Origin: Rubrolithibacter sp043763625
GTDB lineage: Bacteria > Bacteroidota > Bacteroidia > Sphingobacteriales > Sphingobacteriaceae
Direction: 5' to 3'
Length of the DNA: 64,000 nt
Assembly: GCA_043763625.1 (NCBI GenBank)
Contig: JAYULL010000171.1
Coordinates: forward strand, 1-64,000
Shown: in pieces, positions 36,191 to 45,252 of the stretch
Layout: every line of letters starts with the position of its first letter
Numbering within the stretch: position 1 is the first letter of the stretch
Made by a program: the position numbers and the translations under genes
The notes under the pieces: model-generated
The model's database searches: none
Seen by the model: only the letters and a program-made list of their open reading frames with translations
What the model was told of the DNA's origin: nothing

Positions 36191-37411
36191 ATGAGAAATC
36201 TTCCGGCAGTTTTACTGTTTATTTTCGTTTCCCTACCGGCTTTTTTACTTGGAGGTACAGTACTTAGCGGTTATGAGGATCTTAAAAATATCGTTTCAAA
36301 AAAAGATACAGGCACCGGTATCGTGATAACAACACCGTTATCTCGGATAGTTTATCAAAGGCGCACTAATGGCAAAACCTTAGTTCCGGTTAAAGGAACC
36401 TGTTTCGAAAAAACATTTCGTGTTGAGGCAAGGCTGGTAGCACGCGGGAAAGGGCAGGGAAAAACTTCGAAATGGCAAAAAATTAAGATCGTAAACCCCG
36501 CCGGAGCTTTTTCAGGAACCATAGAAGGATCGGATGGCTGGTACGATCTGGAAGTTAGATGTAAAATTGCAAAACCCGATTGGAAAAAAACAAAGCTGGA
36601 AAGAGTGGGCATTGGCGAAGTGTTTATAGTGGTCGGCCACTCCGTTGCGCAAGGGGGCGAAATCAATGGCGAGGGTGCCGTGGACGATCGCGTAAGCACC
36701 ATTGCCCTTGATGAAAAGTCGGAAAGCTTTGATAAAAAATATCTTACAACCGGCGATCCCGGGTATCTTCCGGATGCCGTTTTTGTTCAAGCAGCTACAG
36801 GAATTGCGCAGGCACCGTTTGCGCATGGTAATTATTTCTGGTCAAAGTTTGCAGAGTTGGTCGTTCAAAAAGAAAATGTTCCTGTGCTGATATTCAACGC
36901 TGCTTTTGGGGGAACAAGCCTTGAGCATTGGGCGAAGTCATCGCAGAATATCCGGTTTGAACATGGGTTTGTGAGATCCGATATCCGGATGCCATATATA
37001 AATTTGTTTAATACGTTTAAAAAATATATTTCACTAACGGGGCTACGTGCACTTCTTGCTGATCAAGGGCAGAATGATTCCGGACAAAAAGACGCGGGCA
37101 TAATTCTGGCGAACTATAAAATATTTGTACAACAAGCACGTGAAGATTTAAACTACCCTAAATTAGCAGTAGTTGTAAACCGACAAATGCCTAAAAATGC
37201 GCCGGCCGTAGGAGAAGCGCAGGAAAGAATGATAAAGGAGCCTTATTGCTTTCCCGGCCCCGATTACAATATGGACCTGCAAGAAAAAGACTGTGTAGAC
37301 GGTATTCATTTAAGTCTCTCAGGTGTCCAAAAAGCAGCTCATTTATGGGCGAAAGCGTTAACCCCGGCTTTTTTTAAAAAGGTCGAACCGTGGATACCCT
37401 CGTGGCAGTAG
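36191..37411 (+). CDS. SGNH-hydrolase/sialate O-acetylesterase-like secreted protein
   Basis: I prefer the ATG at 36191, where MRNLPAVLLFIFVSLPAFLL forms a signal peptide; the longer frame to 36104 overlaps the minus-strand pseudogene. The nucleophile block is VVGHSVAQGGE (GxS), and a later GLRALLADQGQND resembles block III. The C-terminal CVDGIHLSLSGVQKAA contains the catalytic His. The family removes acetyl groups from sialic acids, xylan or other glycans; the substrate here is not identifiable. It is 124 bases upstream of a GH127 gene in the same direction. Confidence 0.82.
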   Translation: MRNLPAVLLFIFVSLPAFLLGGTVLSGYEDLKNIVSKKDTGTGIVITTPLSRIVYQRRTNGKTLVPVKGTCFEKTFRVEARLVARGKGQGKTSKWQKIKIVNPAGAFSGTIEGSDGWYDLEVRCKIAKPDWKKTKLERVGIGEVFIVVGHSVAQGGEINGEGAVDDRVSTIALDEKSESFDKKYLTTGDPGYLPDAVFVQAATGIAQAPFAHGNYFWSKFAELVVQKENVPVLIFNAAFGGTSLEHWAKSSQNIRFEHGFVRSDIRMPYINLFNTFKKYISLTGLRALLADQGQNDSGQKDAGIILANYKIFVQQAREDLNYPKLAVVVNRQMPKNAPAVGEAQERMIKEPYCFPGPDYNMDLQEKDCVDGIHLSLSGVQKAAHLWAKALTPAFFKKVEPWIPSWQ

Positions 37412-37493
37412 CCTCGGCTATCCGGTTTTTGAAAAAACATCTTCAGGTTATCTATAATTAGAGATAATGCTGGATATTGATAGTCACCGATTC

Positions 37494-37501
37494 TATCTTT
37501 G
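37494..37501 (+). promoter_or_regulatory. Bacteroidetes-type -7 box (TATCTTTG)
   Basis: An exact match to TAnnTTTG, 33 bases before the GH127 ATG. A TTG lies upstream at 37477 but at short spacing. Confidence 0.45.
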
Positions 37502-37534
37502 CGAGATCTAATAGTTTAGTTATATATCAATAGA

Positions 37535-39421
37535 ATGAATAGTATTAAAAAAATTATCGTACCTCTTGTGATGTTGTTGATTTGGTCTTTTTTAGCTACC
37601 GCACAAACCGGCTATAAATTGCAACAAGTCCCGTTACAGAACTGTACTATTGATGATGCTTTCTGGTTACCGCGTTTACAAAAACACAGTAATGCAACCA
37701 TCCCGGCAGCAATTGTTCAATTGCGTGATTCCACCGCACGTATCCAAAATTTTGAAATAGCTGCCGGAGAAAAGCAGGGAAAGTTTAAGGGGCTGGTATG
37801 GGATGATTCCGATGTATATAAAGTAATGGAAGGAATCGCCTACTCAATCATGTTAAAACCTGATCCCGGCCTTGAGAAGCTGATGGATTATTGGATCGAC
37901 ATGATGGCGAAGGCACAACAACCGGATGGGTATCTGGTTACTTTTTTTATTCTTTCAAAAGAAGATGATGGCTTAGGCAAAAATTTGGGTCGCTGGTCGG
38001 ATATCGGACGGCATGAGATGTACGACGGCGGGCACATGATCGAAGCTGCAATTGCCTATTACAAAGCCACCGGAAAAATAAAATTTCTGGAGGTCGCCGG
38101 TCGTTTTGCTGATCACTGGATTGCCATGTTCGGCCCCGGAAAGCGACATTGGGCAGAGGGCCACCAGGAGCCTGAATTGGCACTGGTGAAACTGTATAAT
38201 GTAACTAATGAAAAAAAATACCTCGACTTTGCGAACTGGCTTCTTGAAGAAAGAGGCCATGGTTATGAATTTGGCCCCATGTGGGAAGCAAACCCGAGGG
38301 CCAATATTGATATCTTGAGCGACATCCCCGTAAAAGACATAGTGGAAGCTAAAGGTCATGCGGTGAGAGCGATGTATATGTATTCCGGCATGGCTGATAT
38401 TGTAGCTAACACAGGTGATAGTACTTATCTTAAAGCACTTAATACCGTTTGGGACGATGTAGTGAACAAAAAAATGTATATCACCGGAGGCGTTGGATCA
38501 ATGCGTGACGGCGAGGCATTCGGTCCTGCTTATTATCTGCCCAATAAAGCTGCTTATTGCGAAACCTGCTCCTCCGTAGGAATGGTGTTATGGAACAGCC
38601 GTATGAACCTCTTGTCCGGAAATGGCAAGTACGCAAATGTACTGGAGCGATCTCTCTACAATGCTGTGTTAGCCGGACAATCGCTATCAGGCGATAAGTT
38701 TTTTTACACGAACCCGCTTGAAGCAGAAGGGAAAACACATCGTGGCGGAGAATATGGTATTGCTTGCTGCCCTACAAATATGGCCCGTTTTATTCCGCAG
38801 ATTGGGCAGTATATTTATATGACAGGCGCAAATGAATTGTTTGTGAACCTGTATGTGGGAAGCAAAACAAAAACTAACATTGGCAACACAGAAGTGACAG
38901 TCTCGCAAAAAACTAATTATCCGTGGTCAGGAAAAGTGATGTTGCAAATAGATCCGGGATCGCCTGTTAACGCCACAGTAAAATTACGGATACCGGATTG
39001 GTGCAAAAAATATACTGTAAAATTAAACGGTAAAAATGTACATCAACAATCACCGGATAAAGACTATCTCAGTATTAAGAGGCAATGGAACAAAGGCGAC
39101 ATGATTACTCTGGATTTAGAGATGCCGGTGCAATTGGTTGCCGCGGACCCACGTGTAAAAGACAATGTAGGAAAGCGAGCTATACAGGTTGGGCCGATTG
39201 TATATTGCGCTGAAGAAGTAGATAACCCGGGAATTGATCTTAATAACATAACCATTAGTGATAAAAATAAATTCAAAACCGTAGCCTGCGAAGGCGTGCT
39301 TGAGGGAATAAAAAAACTAACAACCATGGCGAGTGGAAATAATGTGGTGTTTGTTCCCTATTTCGCTTGGGAAAACAGGAAATCCGGTAAAATGCAGGTG
39401 TGGATGAATTATTCAAAATAG
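37535..39421 (+). CDS. Glycoside hydrolase family 127, beta-L-arabinofuranosidase
   Basis: A secreted enzyme (signal MNSIKKIIVPLVMLLIWSFL, ending at ATAQ). The catalytic (alpha/alpha)6 barrel shows the zinc-site residues of the family: Glu343 and Cys345 in YCETCSS, and Cys411/Cys412 in IACCPTN. The Cys pair is the nucleophile/zinc cluster in the characterised HypBA1, with a similar spacing. Further family blocks are DSDVYKVMEG and GHAVRAMYM. At 628 aa it is the usual size. Substrates would be arabinose-containing plant glycans, acting with the esterase upstream. The exact linkage preference is inferred from the family only. Confidence 0.92.
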   Translation: MNSIKKIIVPLVMLLIWSFLATAQTGYKLQQVPLQNCTIDDAFWLPRLQKHSNATIPAAIVQLRDSTARIQNFEIAAGEKQGKFKGLVWDDSDVYKVMEGIAYSIMLKPDPGLEKLMDYWIDMMAKAQQPDGYLVTFFILSKEDDGLGKNLGRWSDIGRHEMYDGGHMIEAAIAYYKATGKIKFLEVAGRFADHWIAMFGPGKRHWAEGHQEPELALVKLYNVTNEKKYLDFANWLLEERGHGYEFGPMWEANPRANIDILSDIPVKDIVEAKGHAVRAMYMYSGMADIVANTGDSTYLKALNTVWDDVVNKKMYITGGVGSMRDGEAFGPAYYLPNKAAYCETCSSVGMVLWNSRMNLLSGNGKYANVLERSLYNAVLAGQSLSGDKFFYTNPLEAEGKTHRGGEYGIACCPTNMARFIPQIGQYIYMTGANELFVNLYVGSKTKTNIGNTEVTVSQKTNYPWSGKVMLQIDPGSPVNATVKLRIPDWCKKYTVKLNGKNVHQQSPDKDYLSIKRQWNKGDMITLDLEMPVQLVAADPRVKDNVGKRAIQVGPIVYCAEEVDNPGIDLNNITISDKNKFKTVACEGVLEGIKKLTTMASGNNVVFVPYFAWENRKSGKMQVWMNYSK

Positions 39422-39537
39422 ACAGATGTTAACGGGTAAGCAGCTCTACCCCACGAGGCGGATTGCTGCCGGTATAATTTTTTGGTTTCTTCATATAGAA
39501 GAGCAGATTGAAATTGGTTTTCATCCCTTAAAGCTGT
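39422..39537. other. Gene-free spacer downstream of GH127
   Basis: Short spacer before the recombinase remnant; no terminator hairpin is clear and I see nothing else. Confidence 0.4.
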
Positions 39538-40007
39538 TTAATGGTTTCCTTTCAGTGCATGGAGCATCCGGCGATCAAAGTCGAGATCTGCCGGTCTGAT
39601 ATTACGGGCTTCAAAACAGCGCAGACCGCATCCGTAGAGCAAACCAATCGAAAATACGATGCTTTAGCAGTTTGGTGCTTTTAGCAGCCGCTTCATTTCC
39701 TCTCTGCTTAACACGATAGGGAGTTTTTTCTCATGCTTAATACCGGGCAACTCGATGTGCTTATCTTTAAAACCCAACATCCGGAAGGCAAAGCGAAGTC
39801 CGTAAACGGTAAACTTGAAATAGGAATCGGAAAGAGTGGGGTGTTCTGCTGCACCAAGTACAGGTAATCGTTAATCTGATCTGTATCCGGCTCGGTAGGA
39901 AACCGGCCGAAATGAAGAGCCATTTTAGCTAAATGGGTACTGTAACCGATTAGGGCATTCCGGCTTTTATCGGTAATAGAAACTTTCTGCTGCATCTGAG
40001 CATACAA
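39538..40007 (-). pseudogene. Tyrosine recombinase (XerD/phage-integrase-like), decayed
   Basis: On the minus strand, residues YAQMQQKVSITDKSRNALIG and YSTHLAKMALHFGRFPTEPD form the SAM-like N-terminal domain. The frame then shifts to one giving VYGLRFAFRMLGFKDKHIEL and HEKKLPIVLSREEMKRLLKA. After a stop, GLLYGCGLRCFEARNI and DLDFDRRMLHALKGNH follow, which are the Arg-containing catalytic region of integrases found with IS91-like elements. The catalytic Tyr end is missing, so it is dead. Confidence 0.82.
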
Positions 40008-40667
40008 GTCGGAAAATCCTGATACTTTCGCACAGGCAGAACTGATTAAGTTTGGAGTGTCTTTTTTTTCATAATAATAAACTTAATCTAGTTTCTGCTA
40101 ATTCTAGGCTGAGGCGCTTTGAAAAACTACCGAAGGTTTAGTGCAACATCGGCTTGTGGCTATTGCTAGCTTTTTCGTTTAGTAAATTGAGTTCTTTCTA
40201 TTACTTTAGTTCGAGCTTGTGATGTTAATGCTCTTAATTCCGCAACTACAACAAGCCCTAACCGTTATAACCGATAGAAAAGACAACGAACGATAATCAT
40301 TTAAACCCCTTATTCTCTTCACAACGTTAAATTTTAAATACCTGTTGCATTTCTAAAAAATAATACTGTTTTTTGCATCCTTAAACTATTTAAATCGCTG
40401 AGAGTCAATAATCCGCAAATGAACATCACCGCTTACATAACAACTGTTACTGTTTGGCTAAATAGATGCCGGGTGAGTATAATTAGTATTCTTAGGAACA
40501 GCGAAAAACCCGTACTTAGGCGACGATTTTTTATGCCTAAAATTTGATTTCAGGCAATCCTTCCACTCACTCTTCGGAATTTCCCGGAAACCATAACTCA
40601 CATTTTTCATTTATTTAATATCAAGATTTGTTTTTTTCCGTACAACCGGGATAATTTTTACCTCAAG
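40008..40667. other. Gene-free region upstream of the arginine operon
   Basis: About 660 bases without a credible gene. Only the possible promoter at 40627-40659 stands out; no riboswitch or operator is recognisable by eye. Confidence 0.5.
40627..40659 (+). promoter_or_regulatory. Putative promoter of the arginine operon
   Basis: TTTG at 40627 and TAATTTTT at 40652 (one mismatch to TAnnTTTG) are separated by 21 bases, the normal Bacteroidetes spacing. The start codon lies only 8 bases behind the -7 box. Confidence 0.45.
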
Positions 40668-41390
40668 ATGCAAGAAAACGAATTTTCAGTATTGGTAGCA
40701 AGCGAAACCCACATCCGTTATGCAGAAGAGATTGTAGAGGAAATGGCCGAATCGGCCAAAGCAAGGGGAACCGGTATAGCTCGTCGCTCGTCGGAATATA
40801 TTGCTAAAAAAATCCTTGAGGGTAAAGCCGTTATTGCTTTGCATATCGACGGCACATGGGCGGGTTTTTGTTATATCGAAACGTGGAGTCACGGGAAGTT
40901 TGTAGCAAACTCCGGCCTTATTGTCAGTCCTAAGTTCAGGAACTTCGGATTAGCCAAAAAGATAAAACATAAAATTTTTGAGCTTTCAAGAGAACAATAT
41001 CCCGACGCTAAGCTATTTGGCCTCACGACCGGCCTTGCCGTAATGAAAATTAACTCAGAAATCGGTTACGAACCCGTTACCTATTCAGAACTCACGCAGG
41101 ATGAGGAGTTTTGGAAGGGCTGCAAAAGCTGCGTTAATTACGATATTCTAATGAGTAAAGACCGGAAAAACTGTATGTGCACCGCCATGCTTTTCGACCC
41201 GACGGATATTCAGCAAAAATGGGAAAACAAGCTCAAAGCACTGGAAGAACAAAAGCGTGAACTTGAAGAACAAATAAAAAAAGTATCCCGAAAATCAACC
41301 TTGCTTGAACGGATTGAAGAGAAGCTACGCGGTTCTATAAAAGTTTTCGCGGCTTTAGGTGCATTGTTAACTAAATTCCTACATCAATAA
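40668..41390 (+). CDS. GNAT-family N-acetyltransferase of the arginine operon
   Basis: Residues ~5-165 are a GNAT fold: the acetyl-CoA loop region has LIVSPKFRNFGLAKKIKHKI, followed by LFGLTTGLAVMKINSEIGYE. The C-terminal ~70 residues (KWENKLKALEEQKRELEEQI) form a coiled coil, unusual for a simple acetyltransferase. It is the first gene of an arg operon, 4 bases upstream of argG. I infer that it makes N-acyl-glutamate, the first step of the pathway; the donor (acetyl or succinyl-CoA) is unproven. It could also be a regulator. Confidence 0.78.
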   Translation: MQENEFSVLVASETHIRYAEEIVEEMAESAKARGTGIARRSSEYIAKKILEGKAVIALHIDGTWAGFCYIETWSHGKFVANSGLIVSPKFRNFGLAKKIKHKIFELSREQYPDAKLFGLTTGLAVMKINSEIGYEPVTYSELTQDEEFWKGCKSCVNYDILMSKDRKNCMCTAMLFDPTDIQQKWENKLKALEEQKRELEEQIKKVSRKSTLLERIEEKLRGSIKVFAALGALLTKFLHQ

Positions 41391-41394
41391 TATC

Positions 41395-42627
41395 ATGAAG
41401 AAAAAAGTTGTATTAGCCTTCAGCGGGGGCCTGGACACTTCATATTGCGCCATATATCTATCTAAAGATTTAGACTTAGAAGTTCATTCAGTTATAGTTG
41501 ATACCGGTGGTTTTACAACAGAAGAACTGGAGCACATTGAAAAAAGAGCCTATGCACTCGGGGTTCTTTCACACCACGCTGTCGACGCCGTTAAAGGTTA
41601 TTACGAAAGCAGTATCAGGTATTTAATTTACGGAAATGTTTTAAAGAACAATACTTATCCGCTTTCTGTAAGTGCCGAGCGTGTTACTCAAGCAACAGCA
41701 ATTGCGGAGTATGCTAAAAAAATAAACGCGGATTTTGTAGCTCACGGATCAACGGGTGCCGGAAACGATCAGGTGCGTTTCGATATGATCTTTAATATTT
41801 TATGTCCAAACGTGGGTATTATTACTCCTATCCGGGATTTAAAATTATCCCGCGAAGCAGAAATTCAATATTTGAAATCTCACGGCGTTGAATTTAACTT
41901 CGAGAAAGCGCAATACTCTATCAATAAAGGCATTTGGGGAACTTCTGTGGGCGGAAAAGAAACTTTGAAATCAAAGGGGATTTTGCCGGAAGAAGCTTGG
42001 CCTACTCAAGTATCTAAATCCGGCACGGAAGAAGTCGTTTTAGAGTTTGAGAAGGGCGAATTAATGGGAGTAAACGAAGAGAAATTCAATCATCCGGCAG
42101 ATGCAATAAAAGCGGTTCAAGCTATAGTCGGACCTTACGGGATAGGAAGAGATGTTCATGTAGGCGATACAATTATCGGGATTAAAGGTCGGGTAGGTTT
42201 TGAAGCCGCAGCGCCGATGGTAATTATCAAAGCCCACCATGCAATAGAAAAGCATACACTTACAAAATGGCAACTAAGCTGGAAAGATCAGCTTTCAATG
42301 TTTTACGGAAACTGGATGCACGAAGGTCAATTTCACGATCCGGTAATGCGCAATATCGAAGCCTTTCTTACCGATACTCAAAAAACAGTTTCAGGGAAGG
42401 TGTTTGTGCAATTAATGCCTTATCGGTTCCAAGTTATGGGGATCGAATCTAAGCACGATTTAATGGCAAGCAAATTCGGTAGCTACGGGGAAATGAACGA
42501 AGGATATACCGGAGATGATGTAAAGGGTTTTTCGAAGATTTTCGGGAATCAGGTGAAGATTTACCATAGCGTGAACCCCTCCGGCTCTCTTGAAGGGGAG
42601 AGCCTAAACGCAGATGGACATGATTAG
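41395..42627 (+). CDS. argG: Argininosuccinate synthase
   Basis: ATP-dependent condensation of citrulline and aspartate. The N-terminal ATP loop is AFSGGLDTSYCAIYL; further blocks are AHGSTGAGNDQVRF and GKETLKSKGILPEEAW. The C-terminus ends NPSGSLEGESLNADGHD. These last residues are encoded by a short palindromic repeat (42577-42604), so this protein is a little longer than homologues. The stop lies 14 bases inside argC's frame. Confidence 0.95.
   Translation: MKKKVVLAFSGGLDTSYCAIYLSKDLDLEVHSVIVDTGGFTTEELEHIEKRAYALGVLSHHAVDAVKGYYESSIRYLIYGNVLKNNTYPLSVSAERVTQATAIAEYAKKINADFVAHGSTGAGNDQVRFDMIFNILCPNVGIITPIRDLKLSREAEIQYLKSHGVEFNFEKAQYSINKGIWGTSVGGKETLKSKGILPEEAWPTQVSKSGTEEVVLEFEKGELMGVNEEKFNHPADAIKAVQAIVGPYGIGRDVHVGDTIIGIKGRVGFEAAAPMVIIKAHHAIEKHTLTKWQLSWKDQLSMFYGNWMHEGQFHDPVMRNIEAFLTDTQKTVSGKVFVQLMPYRFQVMGIESKHDLMASKFGSYGEMNEGYTGDDVKGFSKIFGNQVKIYHSVNPSGSLEGESLNADGHD
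42577..42604 (+). repeat. Palindromic element inside the 3' end of argG
   Basis: GGCTCTC/GAGAGCC form a 7-bp stem around TTGAAGGG, with CCCCT and AGGGG as an outer alternative pairing. It is embedded in frame, replacing or extending the normal C-terminus. Confidence 0.75.
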
Positions 42628-43660
42628 GGCCGGAATTATCGGCGGTGCCGGATACACAGGAGGTGAACTACTTCGAATTCTGGTAAACCACCTTTTCGTT
42701 GAAATCGCTTTTGTTCACAGTAACAGCAATGCCGGAAACTATATTTTTGACGTTCATACAGATTTAATCGGTGATACCGATATTAAATTTACTAATAGTC
42801 TTGATTTTAATACGCTTTTTAACGTCTCCCCTACCGGGGGAGATTTAGAGCGGGCAGTATTGTTTCTTTGTGTAGGTCATGGCGATGCGAAAAAGTTTTT
42901 GGAAGCAAACGATGTTGACGGCAGAATAAAGATAATAGACTTAAGTCAGGATTTTAGATTAGCAGAAAACTCAAAACTCAAAGCTAAAAGCTTCCTGTAC
43001 GGCTTGCCGGAAATCAGCAGAGAGCAAATAAAATCAGCTCAAAATATTGCTAATCCCGGTTGTTTTGCAACTTGCATCCAATTAGCTCTGCTTCCTTTAG
43101 CGAAAGCAGGATTATTAAAAAACGAAGCGCATATTTCTGCAACTACAGGCTCAACCGGTGCCGGACAAAGCTTGTCGCAAACTTCCCATTTTAGTTGGAG
43201 GAATAATAACCTTTCGGTTTACAAGGCTTTCGAGCATCAGCATTTAAAAGAAATCGGCGAGTCCTTAAACAGCTTACAAGATCAAGTTTCTCTCTCTCCT
43301 TCGGAGAGGGCCGTGGTCAGGCTTAATTTTATTCCCTACAGAGGAGATTTTACCCGAGGTATCATGGCTTCTGTTTACACAGAATGCAATTTAAGCGAGG
43401 AAGAAATTCGGGAGTTGTATAGGCAATATTATCAAGATCATGTTTTTACTCATGTAAGTGAAAAGAATATTGACCTAAAGCAAGTAGTCAACACCAATAA
43501 ATGTTTGTTGTATGTCGAGAAACACGGGAACAAAGCATTTATTTTAAGCATAATCGATAACCTATTAAAGGGAGCTTCCGGACAAGCAGTTCAAAATATG
43601 AACCTGATGTTCGGATTGGATGAACGGGAGGGGCTGAGGTTGAAAGCCGGGGCTTTTTGA
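42614..43660 (+). CDS. argC: N-acetyl-gamma-glutamyl-phosphate reductase
   Basis: NADPH-dependent reduction of N-acyl-glutamyl phosphate. The Rossmann motif GIIGGAGYTGGELLRIL opens the protein; the catalytic Cys150 lies in ANPGCFATC; further blocks are STGAGQSLSQ and FTRGIMASVYTE. Starts at 42614 and 42620 (MIRAGIIGG) are both possible; the second removes the overlap-derived MD. Two short palindromic elements interrupt the coding region (residues ~70-81 and ~226-237) without breaking the frame. It overlaps argG by 14 bases. Confidence 0.94.
   Translation: MDMIRAGIIGGAGYTGGELLRILVNHLFVEIAFVHSNSNAGNYIFDVHTDLIGDTDIKFTNSLDFNTLFNVSPTGGDLERAVLFLCVGHGDAKKFLEANDVDGRIKIIDLSQDFRLAENSKLKAKSFLYGLPEISREQIKSAQNIANPGCFATCIQLALLPLAKAGLLKNEAHISATTGSTGAGQSLSQTSHFSWRNNNLSVYKAFEHQHLKEIGESLNSLQDQVSLSPSERAVVRLNFIPYRGDFTRGIMASVYTECNLSEEEIRELYRQYYQDHVFTHVSEKNIDLKQVVNTNKCLLYVEKHGNKAFILSIIDNLLKGASGQAVQNMNLMFGLDEREGLRLKAGAF
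42825..42855 (+). repeat. Palindromic element inside argC, site 1
   Basis: TCTCCCC and GGGGAGA pair around TACCG, followed by TTTAGAGCGGG. It encodes about residues 70-81 (NVSPTGGDLERA). This motif is a known dispersed intergenic type in Bacteroidota. Confidence 0.75.
43292..43321 (+). repeat. Palindromic element inside argC, site 2
   Basis: CTCTCTCC/GGAGAGGG around TTC, followed by CCGTGGTCAGG. It is the same element as the copy in argF' at 45883 and encodes SLSPSERAVVR. Confidence 0.8.
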
Positions 43661-43699
43661 GTGAAAAGTTAAAAGTATAAAGCTAAAAGTTATTAGGAA

Positions 43700-44032
43700 G
43701 TGCAAGATTACCAGGAGTTATTGGTTTGGCAAAATTCACATAGGTTTACATTAAGCGTTTACCAAAATGTTTCTTCGTTTCCTAAAGAAGAAGCTTACAA
43801 CTTGGTAAGTCAGCTTAAACGAGCTTCATCTTCAATACCTACAAACATTGCCGAAGGAACAGGCAGATATACTCAAAAGGATTTCGCAGGCTTTTTGCAA
43901 AATGCATTAGGCTCGGCTCATGAGATAGAATATCTTTTACTTCTTTCGAAAGACTTAGGATTTATACCTGACAATTCTTTTATCGACTTAAATAGTAGGG
44001 TCAATGAAACCAAAGCGATGCTGATGCCTTGA
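43700..44032 (+). CDS. Four-helix-bundle protein (bS23/IVS-like)
   Basis: A GTG start. The 110-residue protein matches the 23S-rRNA-IVS-type four-helix bundle family: QDYQELLVWQNSHRFTLSVY, LKRASSSIPTNIAEGTGRYT, FLQNALGSAHEIEYLLLLSK. Family members are found inside rRNA intervening sequences or alone; their function is not known, and some are thought to bind nucleic acid. It sits inside the arg operon between argC and argD. It is probably a passenger gene. Confidence 0.85.
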   Translation: MQDYQELLVWQNSHRFTLSVYQNVSSFPKEEAYNLVSQLKRASSSIPTNIAEGTGRYTQKDFAGFLQNALGSAHEIEYLLLLSKDLGFIPDNSFIDLNSRVNETKAMLMP

Positions 44033-44087
44033 TTAAGAAAGTCCGCATACTTTAAACTTTTCACTTTCAACCTTAAACTCCATCAAC

Positions 44088-45236
44088 ATGAATCTCTTCA
44101 ACGTTTACCCCATCAACAATATAGAAATCGTAAAAGGCCAAGGCAGCTTAGTTTGGGACAATAAGGGCCAAGAGTATTTAGACTTATACGGTGGCCATGC
44201 GGTTATCTCTATCGGACATACTCACCCGCACTATGTTAGCCGGGTTACTGAGCAATTGAACAAGCTCGGATTTTATTCTAACTCGATAGAAATTCCGATC
44301 CAAAAACAATTAGCGGAAAAGCTTGGGAAGGTTTCCGGAAAAGAAGATTATCAATTATTTCTGATAAACTCCGGTGCGGAGGCTACCGAGAATGCTTTAA
44401 AACTTGCTTCTTTTTATAACGGGCGAAAAAAGATTATTTCGTTTACCGGAGCATTTCACGGTCGAACTTCATTAGCCGTTGCGGTTACGGATAATCCTAA
44501 AATTATAGCGCCTGTAAATCAAACAGACAATGTTATTTTCCTTCCTCATAATGATGAAGAAGCTTTAGAGAAAGCTTTCGCAGATTTCGGGGAAGAGATT
44601 TGTGCTGTAATTATTGAAGGAATTCAAGGAGTCGGCGGAATTAGAGTTGCATCAGAGAATTTCTTACAGACAATTCGTTCGCTTTGCGATACTTATAATG
44701 CCGTTTTCATTGCTGATTCTGTACAGTGCGGCTACGGCAGAACGGGCAAATTCTACTCTCACGATTATGCCGGAATAGATGCAGATGTCTACACCATGGC
44801 TAAGGGAATGGGTAACGGTTTCCCGATAGGCGCTATTTCTATTGCTCCTAAATTTGAGGCTTGGCACGGAATGCTCGGAACAACTTTTGGCGGAAACCAT
44901 CTGGCATGTGCTGCTGCGTTAGCAGTACTGGAAATAATAGAAAAAGAAAACCTGATGCAAAATGCAACTGATCTGGGAGCTTATTTGATAACCGAGTTGA
45001 AAAAATTTGATGTAATTAAAGAAGTCAGGGGCCGCGGTTTGATGATAGGAATAGATTTACCGGAAGAACTAAGTCAAGTAAAGAAGAATTTATTATTTAA
45101 ACATCATATTTTTACCGGCGAAGCAAAACCGAACGTAATTCGTTTGCTTCCGGCGTTAACTTTAACTATGGCTGATGCGGACAGATTTTTAGAAGCACTG
45201 GCTGTAGAGTTTAAGGCAGAGGCTGTAAAAATTTAA
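44088..45236 (+). CDS. argD: Acetylornithine (or succinylornithine) aminotransferase
   Basis: PLP-dependent transamination giving N-acyl-ornithine. The N-terminal block has YLDLYGGHAVISIGHTHPHY; the PLP Lys239 lies in AKGMGNGFPIGA; the FIADSVQCGYGRTG block binds PLP. At 382 aa it has the normal length. The substrate acyl group cannot be decided here. Confidence 0.94.
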   Translation: MNLFNVYPINNIEIVKGQGSLVWDNKGQEYLDLYGGHAVISIGHTHPHYVSRVTEQLNKLGFYSNSIEIPIQKQLAEKLGKVSGKEDYQLFLINSGAEATENALKLASFYNGRKKIISFTGAFHGRTSLAVAVTDNPKIIAPVNQTDNVIFLPHNDEEALEKAFADFGEEICAVIIEGIQGVGGIRVASENFLQTIRSLCDTYNAVFIADSVQCGYGRTGKFYSHDYAGIDADVYTMAKGMGNGFPIGAISIAPKFEAWHGMLGTTFGGNHLACAAALAVLEIIEKENLMQNATDLGAYLITELKKFDVIKEVRGRGLMIGIDLPEELSQVKKNLLFKHHIFTGEAKPNVIRLLPALTLTMADADRFLEALAVEFKAEAVKI

Positions 45237-45252
45237 CTATTAATCTTAGTGC

